In this document: positions 24,265-34,835 of the stretch, piece after piece
How positions within the stretch are numbered: position 1 is the stretch's first letter
Layout: each line of letters opens with the position of its first letter
Assembly: GCA_036346395.1 (NCBI GenBank)
Contig: CM070604.1
Span: 4,015,904 to 4,079,903, forward strand
DNA length: 64,000 nucleotides
Source of the DNA: Hsuehochloa calcarea
Taxonomy: Eukaryota > Streptophyta > Magnoliopsida > Poales > Poaceae
Direction of reading: 5' to 3'
The notes under the pieces: generated by a model
What the model saw: only the letters and a program-made list of their open reading frames with translations
What the model was told of the DNA's origin: nothing
Database searches by the model: none
Position numbers and translations under genes: made by a program

Positions 24265-24785
24265 AAGAAGCCGAAACAAAACGACTCAACATTGATATCA
24301 TGTTTTCACTGATCACAGTGCCAAAGTTTAACACAAATGCAGACCAAAAACATATTAGCAGACCTATAGTCGAACTTAAACAGAGATAAACGTGGTATAG
24401 TTAAATGCAAAAAATCAAGATAAATCTAGATAGATCAACAATATAGTCGAATCCATAGTGACTACATACAGAATAACTGATTCAGCAACCACCAGCAAAA
24501 TCTAGATGAGCCACCGAGCGGACGAACGAATAAATTGTTAAACACATGTATCGGCCGATAGGTTCAGGCTTAGGCATAACAGAAAACAATCTGAGCGCTA
24601 GGGAACCAGAAATATATAAGAAAACTACCCATATTAATCAACAATCGAGCGGAATCAACCTGAACTGCACCTAGACGAACCGAGTCATCAATACTAAGAG
24701 GAAATATCCATGTACCATCACGCGGATCAATAACAAAAAAAACTAAACCCATATGATTCGGTCGATAAGATCACAATCCATCTCT
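24265..24785 (-). other. Diverged copy of the polyubiquitin leader intron
   Basis: This AT-rich segment aligns by eye, in the same orientation and order, with 29940-30325 inside the leader intron of the polyubiquitin gene. Shared landmarks are GATATCATGTTT, AACTTAAACAGAGATAA, GCACCTAGACGAACCGA, AGAGGAAATATSCATG and ACCATCACGCGGA. Neither a ubiquitin coding unit nor a leader exon is found beside it. It looks like the relic of a second, tandem ubiquitin gene or a partial duplication. No function is assigned. Confidence 0.8.
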
Positions 24786-26772
24786 GCACCACCCAAGAGC
24801 TCATGCCGCAGCCGGAGGAACTCAAGCCGCCATCGTCGGAGGGAGGGGGGTTCTCTTTTTTTCTTCCTCGGAATCGAGTTGTTTTTTTAAACCGAGTTGA
24901 AAGTCGTTATAATCGACTTGAATTTCTTCAAAATCGGCTTGTTTTTTTCGTAATCGAGTTGATACTCCTTTGAATCAAGTTGAAAATTTTGATTTCTTTT
25001 GTGTTTTTGCAAGGAAAGGGGAATGGGTGGGGCAGCAGGGCGTGAAGTGTGCTCCACCAGCAGAGAGGCGGTTCGGTGGGAAAAAAATATGACAGGGGTG
25101 TGACAGGGGAGGGTGGGTCCCCCCCCCTCAACCGTTGGATTAGTTTGAGAGGGGAGGGAGGGGTGTCCAACGGTTGATGGGGGGGGGGGTGCTCAGAGTG
25201 AGGCCCTCTCTCAGCAAATTTCCTTCCCGGTTCAGTGGGGGGAGACGAAGGCAAACTGCCATGTGGTGGAAGGGGAGGATGGTGCCAGGTGCTGGGATAA
25301 CGACTGTGAGTTTGCCCTTGTGCAGCTGACAACAAGGTAGATATTCCCAAAGTGAATTCACTAATTTATGGTCGCCCTCGGCCCCACGGAAACTTTCTCG
25401 CAAACACCCCGCGCAAGCTTTGGGATGTCGACACGTGGAAGGGGGAGGTGATCTGGTGCTGACACTTGTTCCTGCCACTAATCTCGTTGAGGAAGCCTCC
25501 CAGCGATACATCCCAGTCGCGTCTCACACTCCCTACCTCAACTCTTCCATACTCCTTGTTATCTCATTGCATCTTCACCCTGGCACTGTCGCACTTCATG
25601 CTCACCCCAGTCATCGCACGCGTCTTCATGCCTTGTCCTCGCCACTCCTTGCCCTTGTCGCCGCCCTCGGAGGATGAGCTCGTGTCGTCGCCGTCGGAGA
25701 AGCTCATGTGAACTCGCGCCGCCGTCTCCTTGGGGAAGGTAAACCCTAACTATAATTAGTTTATTTTTCCTATTTGAAATCCCTTGGATTCTAGTTGAAT
25801 TCTTCCCAATTTGAAATTTCCCCGATTTGAAATTTATCGAGTTGATTTTTTTTCATTTTTAAAATTCCATGTTTTCAAAGTTTTGTGTCAACACGTGTTG
25901 CATGCGGGTGATGAGTACGTGAGTTCAACTTCTAAGGATATCTCCAATAGTGGCCATCTCAGTCATCTCTTATCTACCATGTCACTCCAAATTCTAGTTG
26001 GAAGAGAGAGGATGTGAAGAGAAATAGAATGTGTCATCTCTTATATAAGGTAAACTTGACACACAAACCACCGCAAATGGTGAGTGTGTAAGGGAAGAAG
26101 TTGTGATGAAAATAAATGATTTTATAGATAAATTATGGAAGATGTCTCTAAGATGAGTTAGAGCATTTAGAGACCACCTTAACAACAGACAAACTATTAT
26201 ACATGCCTTAAGGATGATCTCAAGTCGGAGGTTCGAGTAAAATGTACTCGCGAAAAATAAACAGATGTTTAAATGTATGGCCTCAAGGCCAACAAAAATT
26301 AAGCTGGGTGGTAGAGAGGCTCGGTGGCTGGTTGGGTCGGCCGGGCGATCGAGATGGCGGCCCGCGCGCGTTGGACACCGGCCGTTGCGGAGCGCGAGAG
26401 ATTTCGTCGAGTCGTGAGCCGCCCGCAGCGCAGCATTGGATTGGCAGGCCACGTACGGGCGATTTGCTGTGCACGCGTAACGCGTTCGTGCTCGTGCTTA
26501 TGCGATTAATTTGCAAATCTCAGAAACGACTCGAGTCATTAAGCGCGCATCAATGCACGAACGCATGCACAGCTGACCACCGCGCGCGCGCGTTTTACGA
26601 GCTTCTTCTTCTGCGCCCGCCCATGGCGATCGGTCCGTGCATACACGCGCGCATTTCGCACTCCCGAATCCACAAAAGCACGAGCAGAGTGTGATCGATA
26701 GAGATCGATAGAAAGATCGTAAACTGACGTACGTACTACTTGCGAGGAAGAGGAACGACGCAGCCGGCGTAT
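24786..26772. other. Intergenic, low-complexity and MITE-like pieces, no gene
   Basis: 24850-25000 has repeated TCGAGTTG-like text and T tracts. A hairpin lies at 25110-25195 (separate entry). 25270-25740 has chance frames without a recognised family. 25930-26170 is MITE-like (GGATATCTCCAATAGTGG start). The last 400 bp form the GC-rich upstream region of the ubiquitin-like gene, with a (CG)n run at 26581-26594 and no clear TATA box. Confidence 0.4.
25112..25195. repeat. 84-bp inverted repeat (hairpin) with G/C-run arms
   Basis: Left arm CCCCCCCTCAACCGTTGGA and right arm TCCAACGGTTGATGGGGGGG enclose about 40 purine-rich bases. Probably a very small foldback transposon. Confidence 0.7.
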
Positions 26773-27528
26773 ATGGACGTGACGTTCGAGACGCCGCGCG
26801 GCCGCCGGTTCACCGTCGAGGTGTGGTACTTCGCCACGGTGAGGGAGATGAAGGAGAGGATCCTCGAGCACGAGGGCATCCCCGTGGAGTCGCAGCGGCT
26901 CTTCTTCGAGGGCAGGGAGCTCGATGATGGCCGCGACGCCGAGCACTACGGCATACTCCAGGGCTCCCACGTCCTCTTCGTCCCGCCGGACGACTCCTCC
27001 TACGCTGCCGCCGTCCACGTCGTGGTCTCCGCCCCCGGCCTCGGCCGCAGCATCGCGCTCGACCTGCCCGCCGCCGACACCGTTGCCCGCCTCAAGGAGC
27101 TCCTCCAGGAGCGCAGCGACGGCGCCCTGCCGGCGGCCAGGGCGACCGTCTTCTTCGACAAGGCCGAGATGGAGGACGGCAAGACGCTGGCGGACTACAA
27201 CCCGCCGATCGACGGGATGGAGGTCTGTGCCGTCGTGCGCCAGCCGCCGCCGGCCAATGCGGGGGCCAAAAACCAGCAGAGGATGTCGGTGAAGGTGAAG
27301 TGGGGCACGAAGACGGTGGCGCTGGAGGTGAGCGCCCCGGACGTCGTCAAGGAGCTGCGGCGGGAGCTCGAGAGGGCGGCACCGCACCTCCGCCTGCCGG
27401 AGCGCGACGGCTACTTCTTCGTCTACAAGCAGAACGTCATGGAGGATGACCGCACGCTGCGATGGCACGAGGTCAAGAACGGCGACACCATCGAGATCTT
27501 CAACGGCAGCGTCACCGGTGGCGCCTAA
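26773..27528 (+). CDS. Protein of three ubiquitin-like domains ending in Gly-Gly-Ala
   Basis: The intronless frame from the first ATG (26773) encodes 251 residues; the open frame extends 33 bp upstream only through a TTG codon. Domain 1 (about 1-73) has HEGIPVESQRLFFEGRELDD, matching ubiquitin's KEGIPPDQQRLIFAGKQLED. Domain 2 (about 79-157) keeps MEDGKTLADYN. Domain 3 (171-251) opens MSVKVKWGTKTVALEV and keeps MEDDRTL. The position matching ubiquitin Lys48 in domain 1 is Arg. The first two domains do not end in Gly-Gly and so are not a cleavable polyprotein, but the last ends VTGGA, like a ubiquitin precursor with one extra residue. Members of this grass family are poorly characterised; a role as proteasome or ubiquitin-receptor adaptor is possible but inferred. 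GC content is very high. A polyadenylation signal AATAAA is at 27673-27678. It lies tail-to-tail with the polyubiquitin gene. Confidence 0.88.
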   Translation: MDVTFETPRGRRFTVEVWYFATVREMKERILEHEGIPVESQRLFFEGRELDDGRDAEHYGILQGSHVLFVPPDDSSYAAAVHVVVSAPGLGRSIALDLPAADTVARLKELLQERSDGALPAARATVFFDKAEMEDGKTLADYNPPIDGMEVCAVVRQPPPANAGAKNQQRMSVKVKWGTKTVALEVSAPDVVKELRRELERAAPHLRLPERDGYFFVYKQNVMEDDRTLRWHEVKNGDTIEIFNGSVTGGA

Positions 27529-27672
27529 TGAGAGCCGTGGTTTTGCTTTAGCCTTTTTAGAGCTCTTTGAGGGCTCAGTTTTGTTTCATCCTTCGGCCCA
27601 TGGACGTAATACTGTAGTGAGTACTGTTTCTATGCTTGCTTAATTTTGCGATACGATCGTAGATACGGCACT

Positions 27673-27678
27673 AATAAA
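27673..27678 (+). terminator. Poly(A) signal of the ubiquitin-like gene
   Basis: AATAAA 145 bp after the stop codon. Confidence 0.5.
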
Positions 27679-27699
27679 CACGAGTGTGATTTGACAAGC

Positions 27700-28403
27700 A
27701 AGCTTGATACTACAGAAAAGATATGGAAGATGATCAATCTGCAGACACCCAAAAGCTAAGAAATCAGTTCAGTTTACAAAGATGCAGAAACTGTATGGAA
27801 TCGAGAATAGTAACTTGCAACAAGCGGCTTACACATAAATCCAGAAGCTAGAACACAAAGTTAAGCTGCTGTACCACAGCCACCTCCGTCAGCGAGCAAG
27901 GTAGGTGCTTCTATTCATTGTTTCGAAAGATCAATCCACAACCACATAAATACCCAAACCTAACAACAATTCAGCGCTCCAAATCGAGAGCAACTAAGAT
28001 AATCGGAAAGTACTCGGAAATCATATCATGCTAGAGCAAAAGTTTTAACCGATAAAAGGAGTAACATAAAGCAATAGTATTCCAAAATCAGATCAGTCGC
28101 ATAGAGATTTAGGAACAGCAGAGAAGAGTAAACAAGAACATAAAAGAGGCTAATAACAGAAAAAAAATGCACACAAAAGTTCACTTATTCATTGCAGTTC
28201 ATCCAGCTGCTGTACCACAGCAAACGTTTGCAGACACAACCAAACATGTGACATAGGACTCACGTAACAGGTAAAACAACGAGCACACAATTCAGATTCA
28301 AAGGACACAGACCAGCACACTGACAACTCCATTGGAGGACACCAGAGGAAAAGACATCAGACTTGTGAAACCCAGGGACAGCAGCAGCTCCATGGCTGCA
28401 GAC
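27700..28403 (-). other. 3' UTR and spacer of the polyubiquitin gene
   Basis: No coding frame. The 18-mer AGCTGCTGTACCACAGC occurs at about 27863 and again at about 28206, hinting at an old internal duplication. The polyubiquitin 3' UTR should occupy the part nearest 28403. Confidence 0.5.
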
Positions 28404-29777
28404 TTACAGGCCACCACGGAGGCGGAGCACCAAGTGAAGGGTCGATTCCTTCTGGATGTTGTAATCCGCAAGGGTGCGGCCATCCTCCAGCTGCTTGCCG
28501 GCAAAGATCAAGCGCTGCTGGTCCGGGGGGATACCCTCCTTGTCCTGGATCTTCGCCTTCACGTTGTCAATGGTGTCCGAGGACTCAACCTCCAGGGTTA
28601 TGGTCTTGCCTGTCAAGGTCTTCACAAAGATCTGCATACCACCACGGAGGCGGAGTACCAGGTGGAGGGTTGACTCCTTCTGAATGTTGTAGTCAGCAAG
28701 AGTACGACCATCCTCGAGCTGCTTGCCGGCAAAGATCAGACGCTGCTGGTCCGGAGGAATGCCCTCCTTATCCTGGATCTTGGCCTTCACGTTGTCAATG
28801 GTGTCCGAGGACTCAACCTCAAGCGTGATAGTCTTCCCAGTGAGGGTCTTCACGAAGATCTGCATGCCACCCCTGAGCCTGAGCACCAGGTGGAGGGTAG
28901 ACTCCTTCTGGATGTTGTAGTCAGCCAGGGTGCGGCCGTCCTCCAGCTGCTTGCCAGCGAAGATGAGACGCTGTTGGTCCGGGGGGATGCCCTCCTTATC
29001 CTGGATCTTGGCCTTCACATTGTCAATGGTGTCCGAGGACTCAACCTCAAGCGTGATAGTCTTCCCAGTGAGGGTCTTCACGAAGATCTGCATGCCACCC
29101 CTGAGCCTGAGCACCAGGTGGAGGGTAGACTCCTTCTGGATGTTGTAGTCAGCCAGGGTGCGGCCGTCCTCCAGCTGCTTGCCGGCGAAGATGAGACGCT
29201 GTTGGTCCGGGGGGATGCCCTCCTTGTCCTGGATCTTGGCCTTCACGTTGTCAATGGTGTCTGAGGACTCCACCTCAAGTGTGATCGTCTTCCCAGTGAG
29301 GGTCTTGACGAAGATCTGCATGCCTCCCCTGAGCCTGAGCACAAGGTGGAGGGTCGACTCCTTCTGGATGTTGTAGTCCGCCAGGGTGCGTCCATCCTCC
29401 AGCTGCTTGCCGGCAAAGATGAGGCGCTGCTGGTCCGGGGGGATGCCCTCCTTGTCCTGGATCTTAGCCTTCACATTGTCGATCGTGTCCGAGGACTCAA
29501 CCTCAAGAGTGATAGTCTTGCCGGTGAGGGTCTTGACAAAGATCTGCATGCCTCCCCTAAGCCTGAGCACGAGGTGGAGGGTTGACTCCTTCTGGATGTT
29601 ATAGTCGGCAAGGGTACGGCCGTCCTCAAGCTGCTTGCCGGCAAAGATGAGACGCTGCTGGTCCGGAGGAATGCCCTCCTTGTCCTGGATCTTAGCCTTG
29701 ACGTTGTCAATGGTGTCCGAGGACTCAACCTCGAGGGTGATGGTCTTTCCGGTGAGGGTTTTCACGAAGATCTGCAT
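28404..29777 (-). CDS. UBQ: Polyubiquitin, six tandem ubiquitin units
   Basis: The frame from ATG 29777 to stop 28404 encodes six head-to-tail 76-residue ubiquitins (29777-29550, 29549-29322, 29321-29094, 29093-28866, 28865-28638, 28637-28410) and one extra C-terminal Leu. Each unit begins MQIFVKTLTGKTITLEVESS and ends LRLRGG, and all units have the same amino-acid sequence in the plant form (SSDTIDNVKAKIQDKEG). Deubiquitinases cut after each Gly-Gly to release monomers, which label proteins for the proteasome and other fates through E1, E2 and E3 enzymes. An upstream in-frame extension is intron sequence: the splice acceptor CAG lies directly before the ATG. Units 3 and 4 are nearly identical in bases, a sign of recent unequal exchange or conversion. 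GC-rich, constitutive-type gene. Confidence 0.98.
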   Translation of the reverse strand: MQIFVKTLTGKTITLEVESSDTIDNVKAKIQDKEGIPPDQQRLIFAGKQLEDGRTLADYNIQKESTLHLVLRLRGGMQIFVKTLTGKTITLEVESSDTIDNVKAKIQDKEGIPPDQQRLIFAGKQLEDGRTLADYNIQKESTLHLVLRLRGGMQIFVKTLTGKTITLEVESSDTIDNVKAKIQDKEGIPPDQQRLIFAGKQLEDGRTLADYNIQKESTLHLVLRLRGGMQIFVKTLTGKTITLEVESSDTIDNVKAKIQDKEGIPPDQQRLIFAGKQLEDGRTLADYNIQKESTLHLVLRLRGGMQIFVKTLTGKTITLEVESSDTIDNVKAKIQDKEGIPPDQQRLIFAGKQLEDGRTLADYNIQKESTLHLVLRLRGGMQIFVKTLTGKTITLEVESSDTIDNVKAKIQDKEGIPPDQQRLIFAGKQLEDGRTLADYNIQKESTLHLVLRLRGGL

Positions 29778-30579
29778 CTGTATACACAAAGAACAGCACA
29801 TCCAGGGTAAGTCACCATAAACAGATATTTTCAAGGGCATCAGACAATGCATGAATCAGATATCATGTTTATACAGATTAGAGTACTAACAAATCAAGAC
29901 CACACAAATATTAACATCTTGGGATTAAGTTTAAACAAACGACTCTGATATCATGTTTATAAAGATTAGAGTACTAAATTTCCACACAAATCCAGACCAA
30001 ACAAATATTAGGGGACGTATAAACAGAAATCACTAACCTCAACGAACTTAAACAGAGATAAGCATGGACAGTTGAATACAAATAAATTAGCAAATTCCAG
30101 ATGGGGTTAATAGGATCAGGCATAGGCGTAACAGGAGACTACCTGACCGCTAGGGAATCATATAACTACGAGGAAACTACCCAGCTTAAACACGAATCAC
30201 GAATCAACCAGAACCGCACCTAGACGAACCGAATCAACAATAATCAGAGGAAATATGCATGCACCATCACGCGGACTAACAAAGAACGAACCAAACCCAC
30301 ATGAATCGATTGATCAGGTAACAACCCTAGCGCAGCAAAAGTAGATCGGGACCAACCGGCTGGTAGAACACGAACACAACGAGCAACACAGACCTACAGC
30401 ACGCGATCTCATCTCAAACCCGCAAATCTACCACAGATTATAGAACACACGAACATGGGAAATGCATGTTTGTTCATCTCAACCCGCAGATCTACTCATC
30501 TACCACAGATTACCCAGCACGAACAGGAGGAGAAAGCGAAGTCGAGAGGGATCGATCGATCGATCGGAAACTCGCGTAC
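29778..30579 (-). other. Leader (5' UTR) intron of the polyubiquitin gene
   Basis: On the minus strand the donor is ATCAAG/GTACGCGAG at 30580/30579 and the acceptor TATACAG at 29778, directly before the ATG. A long leader intron in this place is characteristic of highly expressed cereal polyubiquitin genes and usually boosts expression. A diverged copy of its middle lies at 24265-24785. Confidence 0.85.
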
Positions 30580-30700
30580 CTTGATAGGAGGATTCGAAGA
30601 ACCTTCGCTTCGATCGCTTCGAGACTTTTTGGGGTTGGGGGGTGATTGGATGTGTGGGCAGGAGGCGAGGAGGGGGTGGGGATTTATAGGCGGGGAGGAG
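30580..30700 (-). promoter_or_regulatory. Core promoter and leader exon of the polyubiquitin gene
   Basis: The TATA box CTATAAATCC (minus, 30689-30681) is about 100 bp upstream of the leader-exon donor. The leader exon ends CCTATCAAG at 30580. The upstream sequence is GC-rich. Confidence 0.7.
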
Positions 30701-33700
30701 GAAGAGTCCTGGGAGGATACGGCACGGAGGTGGTGGTGGGCCCAATCCGTCCCCACCATGCAATTCCGGGGAAAAAGAAAGCCAGACGTGACGACGCCGC
30801 GGAGATATCGAGGAGGGACAGCTGTGTTGGGTGGCCGTTAAGCACCGGCTCACGTCGTTAGTCTAGTACATCATCCATGTCTGATACGGAGTTTTTTCCA
30901 TTCCAAAATGGTAGTTTATAAAAATAACATCGTTGCAGACATAATTGTAAAAATAATATTCTTATCTGTATGGTGATCATACGGTTTTCCATCACGTATC
31001 GCACCGTGGCGAAAATCGTATAGTGACCGTGAGAACGAGAGCGTCATTCTTACGATTGCAGTTGTAAGGATGCTATTTTTGTAAATCACACGTCAAATAC
31101 TGCCATTTTGGCCAAAGACGTCATGATCTTTTGTTAGGTGTATTGCTATGTGTACAATGAGTTTTTTCACAACATTTCTTTTCTGCAGAGGCTGATATGT
31201 TGGTTTGCGGTCAGACTAGAGCTTGTACTAGGGTTTTGCTACGTATCTAAAGTCCAATTGTATTGGGACGTGTAGATTTTTACATTTTAACATGATAAAA
31301 CCCTTTCTGCCATAATAAGGCTAGATAGGTCAAATTTTGCTTGGATGTATTTAGAACTCCTATGTCAATATATCAGTCAGTTAACTAGAAGACTCGTGTG
31401 TGTGCATCAGCCGTTCTATTGCTCACTATATTACTTCTTTAGCCAAATGATTGTCTTCTATGTCAAACTCTTGCACGTACGTGCATGCTATGCGAAGTAT
31501 ATCTGAAATTTGTGGTGCACAATACGATCATCTATCAAACATTGCTTCGTATAATAGTCAATTAAATTGAATGTATTAATGAAAACAATCAAATAGTTCC
31601 AAACCATTAGATCCCCAAGTCCCACTGCATCCATGCCATCACCCTCTCTTGACCCTACGCTACTTATTCCTTCATTCCCGTGACAACTCCACATCTGCCA
31701 TAACGTGCTCGTGGCCTCTAGTGCCAACAATGAAATTAATTTACTCGGGCAGAGTCTCACTATCGGCCGTTGATTCATCGTCTCTCAAACCGAATCAACG
31801 ATTGATGTAGTAGGGCCTCGAGAGAGGCCTTCCTCATCGCATTTTATTCCCCACCTGCAAGCTCGTTGAAGATGAGGGTGGAGGTGAGTTGTAGACTCGT
31901 ACATAAATCTTGAGCACATTCTTATGTTAAAAATCTATCATAGTTCCTCATATGAAAAGGATGTCGTTTCCTTCTCATATGAGGCAGTCAGTGTGTTCTC
32001 GGAGCTGTTTGGTTTGTGTCTGCAGGTAGCAAAATCAAAATTGGTATAGCTGGTTAGGGCTTCAATCGAAACAGCACTCTCGTTTTGCGAAAAGCTATTT
32101 TCTTCTCTCTTCTTTGAAAGAAACAGGCAAGAGGATTTCCTATTGTGTTAATAAAGAAGATGGAACAAGACACAAGTTGTTTTGTCTTTCCTCCCGTGAA
32201 CGTTGGTAAATGTATGGAATCGTCACGTCTTTTAACTTTTGTTTCGAAAAAAAAGTTCAGTTTATGAGCATTTCTGAATCTTGTTTTTTTTTTAAAAAAA
32301 AGAGCGTTTCTGAATGGTTGTAGGAGCTGGGCTCCCTTGCGTTTTACTAGTGGAGGGGGGAAAGGATTGCTAGCTTTGTACTCCTCTTGTTGATGTTACT
32401 TGCCGTGCCGAGTTCAGTAAAATTGTGACATCGGTAAGGTATTCAGATGACTACTTGACTCGCCTCAATGAATGAAGTTAATAGAATCAACAAGAAGCTG
32501 TTTTTTGCTCCAACTTGAGGTCATCTTCTCCCTGCAACATTTCCAAGATTCTAGTACCATTTGGTATTTTGTGCTACATGTGTAAGCTGAAAGGAACTGC
32601 TTGCTGAAAAGCAGCGTATTCATGTCGATTCTTAAATCAGCGAACAGTTGCTTCGCGAACACATACAAGTAAACAAACACACAACGCATCTTTGGCTTGG
32701 TAGGATCGTAGAGCTCGCCTGCCTTAGATTAATAGGCCGCACAATGATAATGCATTGGGTTGCCCCTAATGCCAAACCATTGACGGCATGGGCGACTTGA
32801 GCAGCTGAACTAATCGTAGCAGTAGTTAGTTTTTGGCGATTAGAACTATGAAAGTATGAGTACTAGATAAATGGCTGGGCAGGTGGTCAGAAACTCATAA
32901 CACCTTTCGTTCGGTTCTTCTAATTAATTCGACGGCACATACCGATTGAATAGGGCTATTACTAAGCCTCTAAGCTGGAATTGTGTGGATGTTCCTGATG
33001 TTGTTTTCAGTCAAGTTGGGGTCTTATTCGTTGAACATTCCATAGTAATCTAGAATGTTCTGTTTGAAGTGAACTGCTTCCTCGTATACACGTATCCTTC
33101 GCACAAACTTCATGCTCAAATTATTTAGATTTGCAAAATTGTTCTTGATTAAATTCCCTTTATACCGATATAGATATTTTCTCCCTCTTTTCCTCCCTTT
33201 CTTTTTAGTTTACATCTGTTGGGATTTCTTGATCAGAGGGGTTGCTGGCCAGTGGGGTTTTTAGAGCTGATAAGAGAATGGTAGATCAGTGTTTACTACA
33301 CAAATTAACTATGATGTGATTCCCACACTTTAGCAACGGGAGAAATTGTATAGAGCTCTTTGGCATGCGTGTGTAACATTTCCTTCAATCATTGACGCCG
33401 AATGTTGCCATTTGTTTCAAGTAAATCATTCATTTCCCAATAATTTAGTTAGTGCCTTTTAATGTCAGTGCTTTGAATTTGGTAGGGCAAAATCTTTTCC
33501 AGGTTCATGCAATTTCAGTTTGATGTACCCATACCTAGATGTCGTCGTCTTAGTACATAAAAAAAACACAATGTCATTCTCAAATCGTTTGTTCATTACT
33601 GATAGTGCTTGCCTCCTGCATTTTCTTTACTACACCAAGCTTTTCCATCAGTTCTATGTGAAGATTCTCCTGTTCATCATATCCGAATCGCTTCTTTCCA

Positions 33701-34835
33701 CCCCCAAAAGCTTCACAAGACATGATCTTGTGAAGTAAAAGATCTTGGGTGTATCTTTCCGTATAGAGAGCTACAAGTATTTTCGTGTAGGGCCTGTATC
33801 ACCATGACAGGATTGCTTTCAGCTAAAATTCCCAATGAACACAATGTGGCTCTTTTAATTACTAGTTACTCAGATACACTGTTCCAACCCATCGACAGCT
33901 CTCTTCGAATCAGCATGCATGAATAATGCCCATGTACTCTTGTTGCCTGTCCTTGCTCTTAATTAGCATAGGCATCTAATGCTTGAGTTGATGGCAAGTC
34001 TCTGTATCGACTCAAGATCAGTAACTACTATCAGCAAGGTACAATTGTACACAACAAAGATGGCCACCAAATGTGAAGTAGCAGCAGCATATATCTGAAG
34101 ATACGATCCCAGGGAAGAGGCAGTGACAATACATGGTGACCTGGAGACTGCTCCTAGGTGCAGTGAGTAGGAGCTGTGCTTCATGGATTGTTCTTGGCCC
34201 AGAGCCCTTTTCCAGCTCAGGTCTAGCCATCTCCAGTCCCTCTGGGTTTTTTGGCAATGGTTCCTAAGCCTCTCTGTGGCCGGCAGAGGGGTTAAAACAA
34301 AAGCTGTTCCAATTCTTATCTTGGTCTCTATATATGGTAGGAGTAAAGGCTTCTGCTCCTGGGGCGCAACTGGTTCCTGTTCTCAGGAAGGCCAGGAAGG
34401 AAATGACGTAACCTTGTGACCAGCAACAGTTAGCCATCCATCGATCCGGGGTTCTTTGGGTGGTCCACTGTCCTGGTAAGAGTTGAAGATACGTGTACCT
34501 GAAGCTGAGACAAGCAATGTGTAGTACCAACATCATACCCTGATAATATCCACAAGAAAAACACCCAATGCAATGTACCAAATGCGACACAGCGATAATA
34601 TCCACCAATAACACGCTTAATGTGCTCTGTTGTAGCAGGTATCTGTGACCACAGCGTGATGAATAAGTTACTACTACATAGAAGGCATTACACCAATCCA
34701 AAGTTATACTACTACCCAGAGAGTACATAAGGGGTGGAGTTCGGTTGGCATGTAGGGAAACAATCAAATGGAGCACAGGGGGCCAAATAGCCTTCAAGTC
34801 AACCACCAGCACTGGTTATTAGGTAGACGATACAT
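30701..34835. other. Intergenic, no gene recognised
   Basis: Mostly AT-rich, unique-looking DNA. The open frame at 34812-34264 (minus, 182 aa) starts without ATG and lies where the NRPB8 3' UTR would be. No RNA gene, transposon border or splice-supported gene was seen. Confidence 0.4.

Noticed and set aside
26740..26772. Longer start for the ubiquitin-like protein
   Set aside because: The upstream in-frame codon is TTG; the first ATG is at 26773, where ubiquitin homology begins.
26539..27468. 309-codon frame opposite the ubiquitin-like gene
   Set aside because: Shadow of a very GC-rich exon; no recognisable domain.
28474..29820. Several plus-strand frames across the polyubiquitin gene
   Set aside because: Repeated antisense shadows of identical ubiquitin units.
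29778..29852. N-terminal extension of polyubiquitin
   Set aside because: It is leader-intron sequence ending in a CAG acceptor directly before the ATG.
34264..34812. 182-codon minus-strand frame after NRPB8
   Set aside because: No ATG start and no family; lies in the expected 3' UTR.
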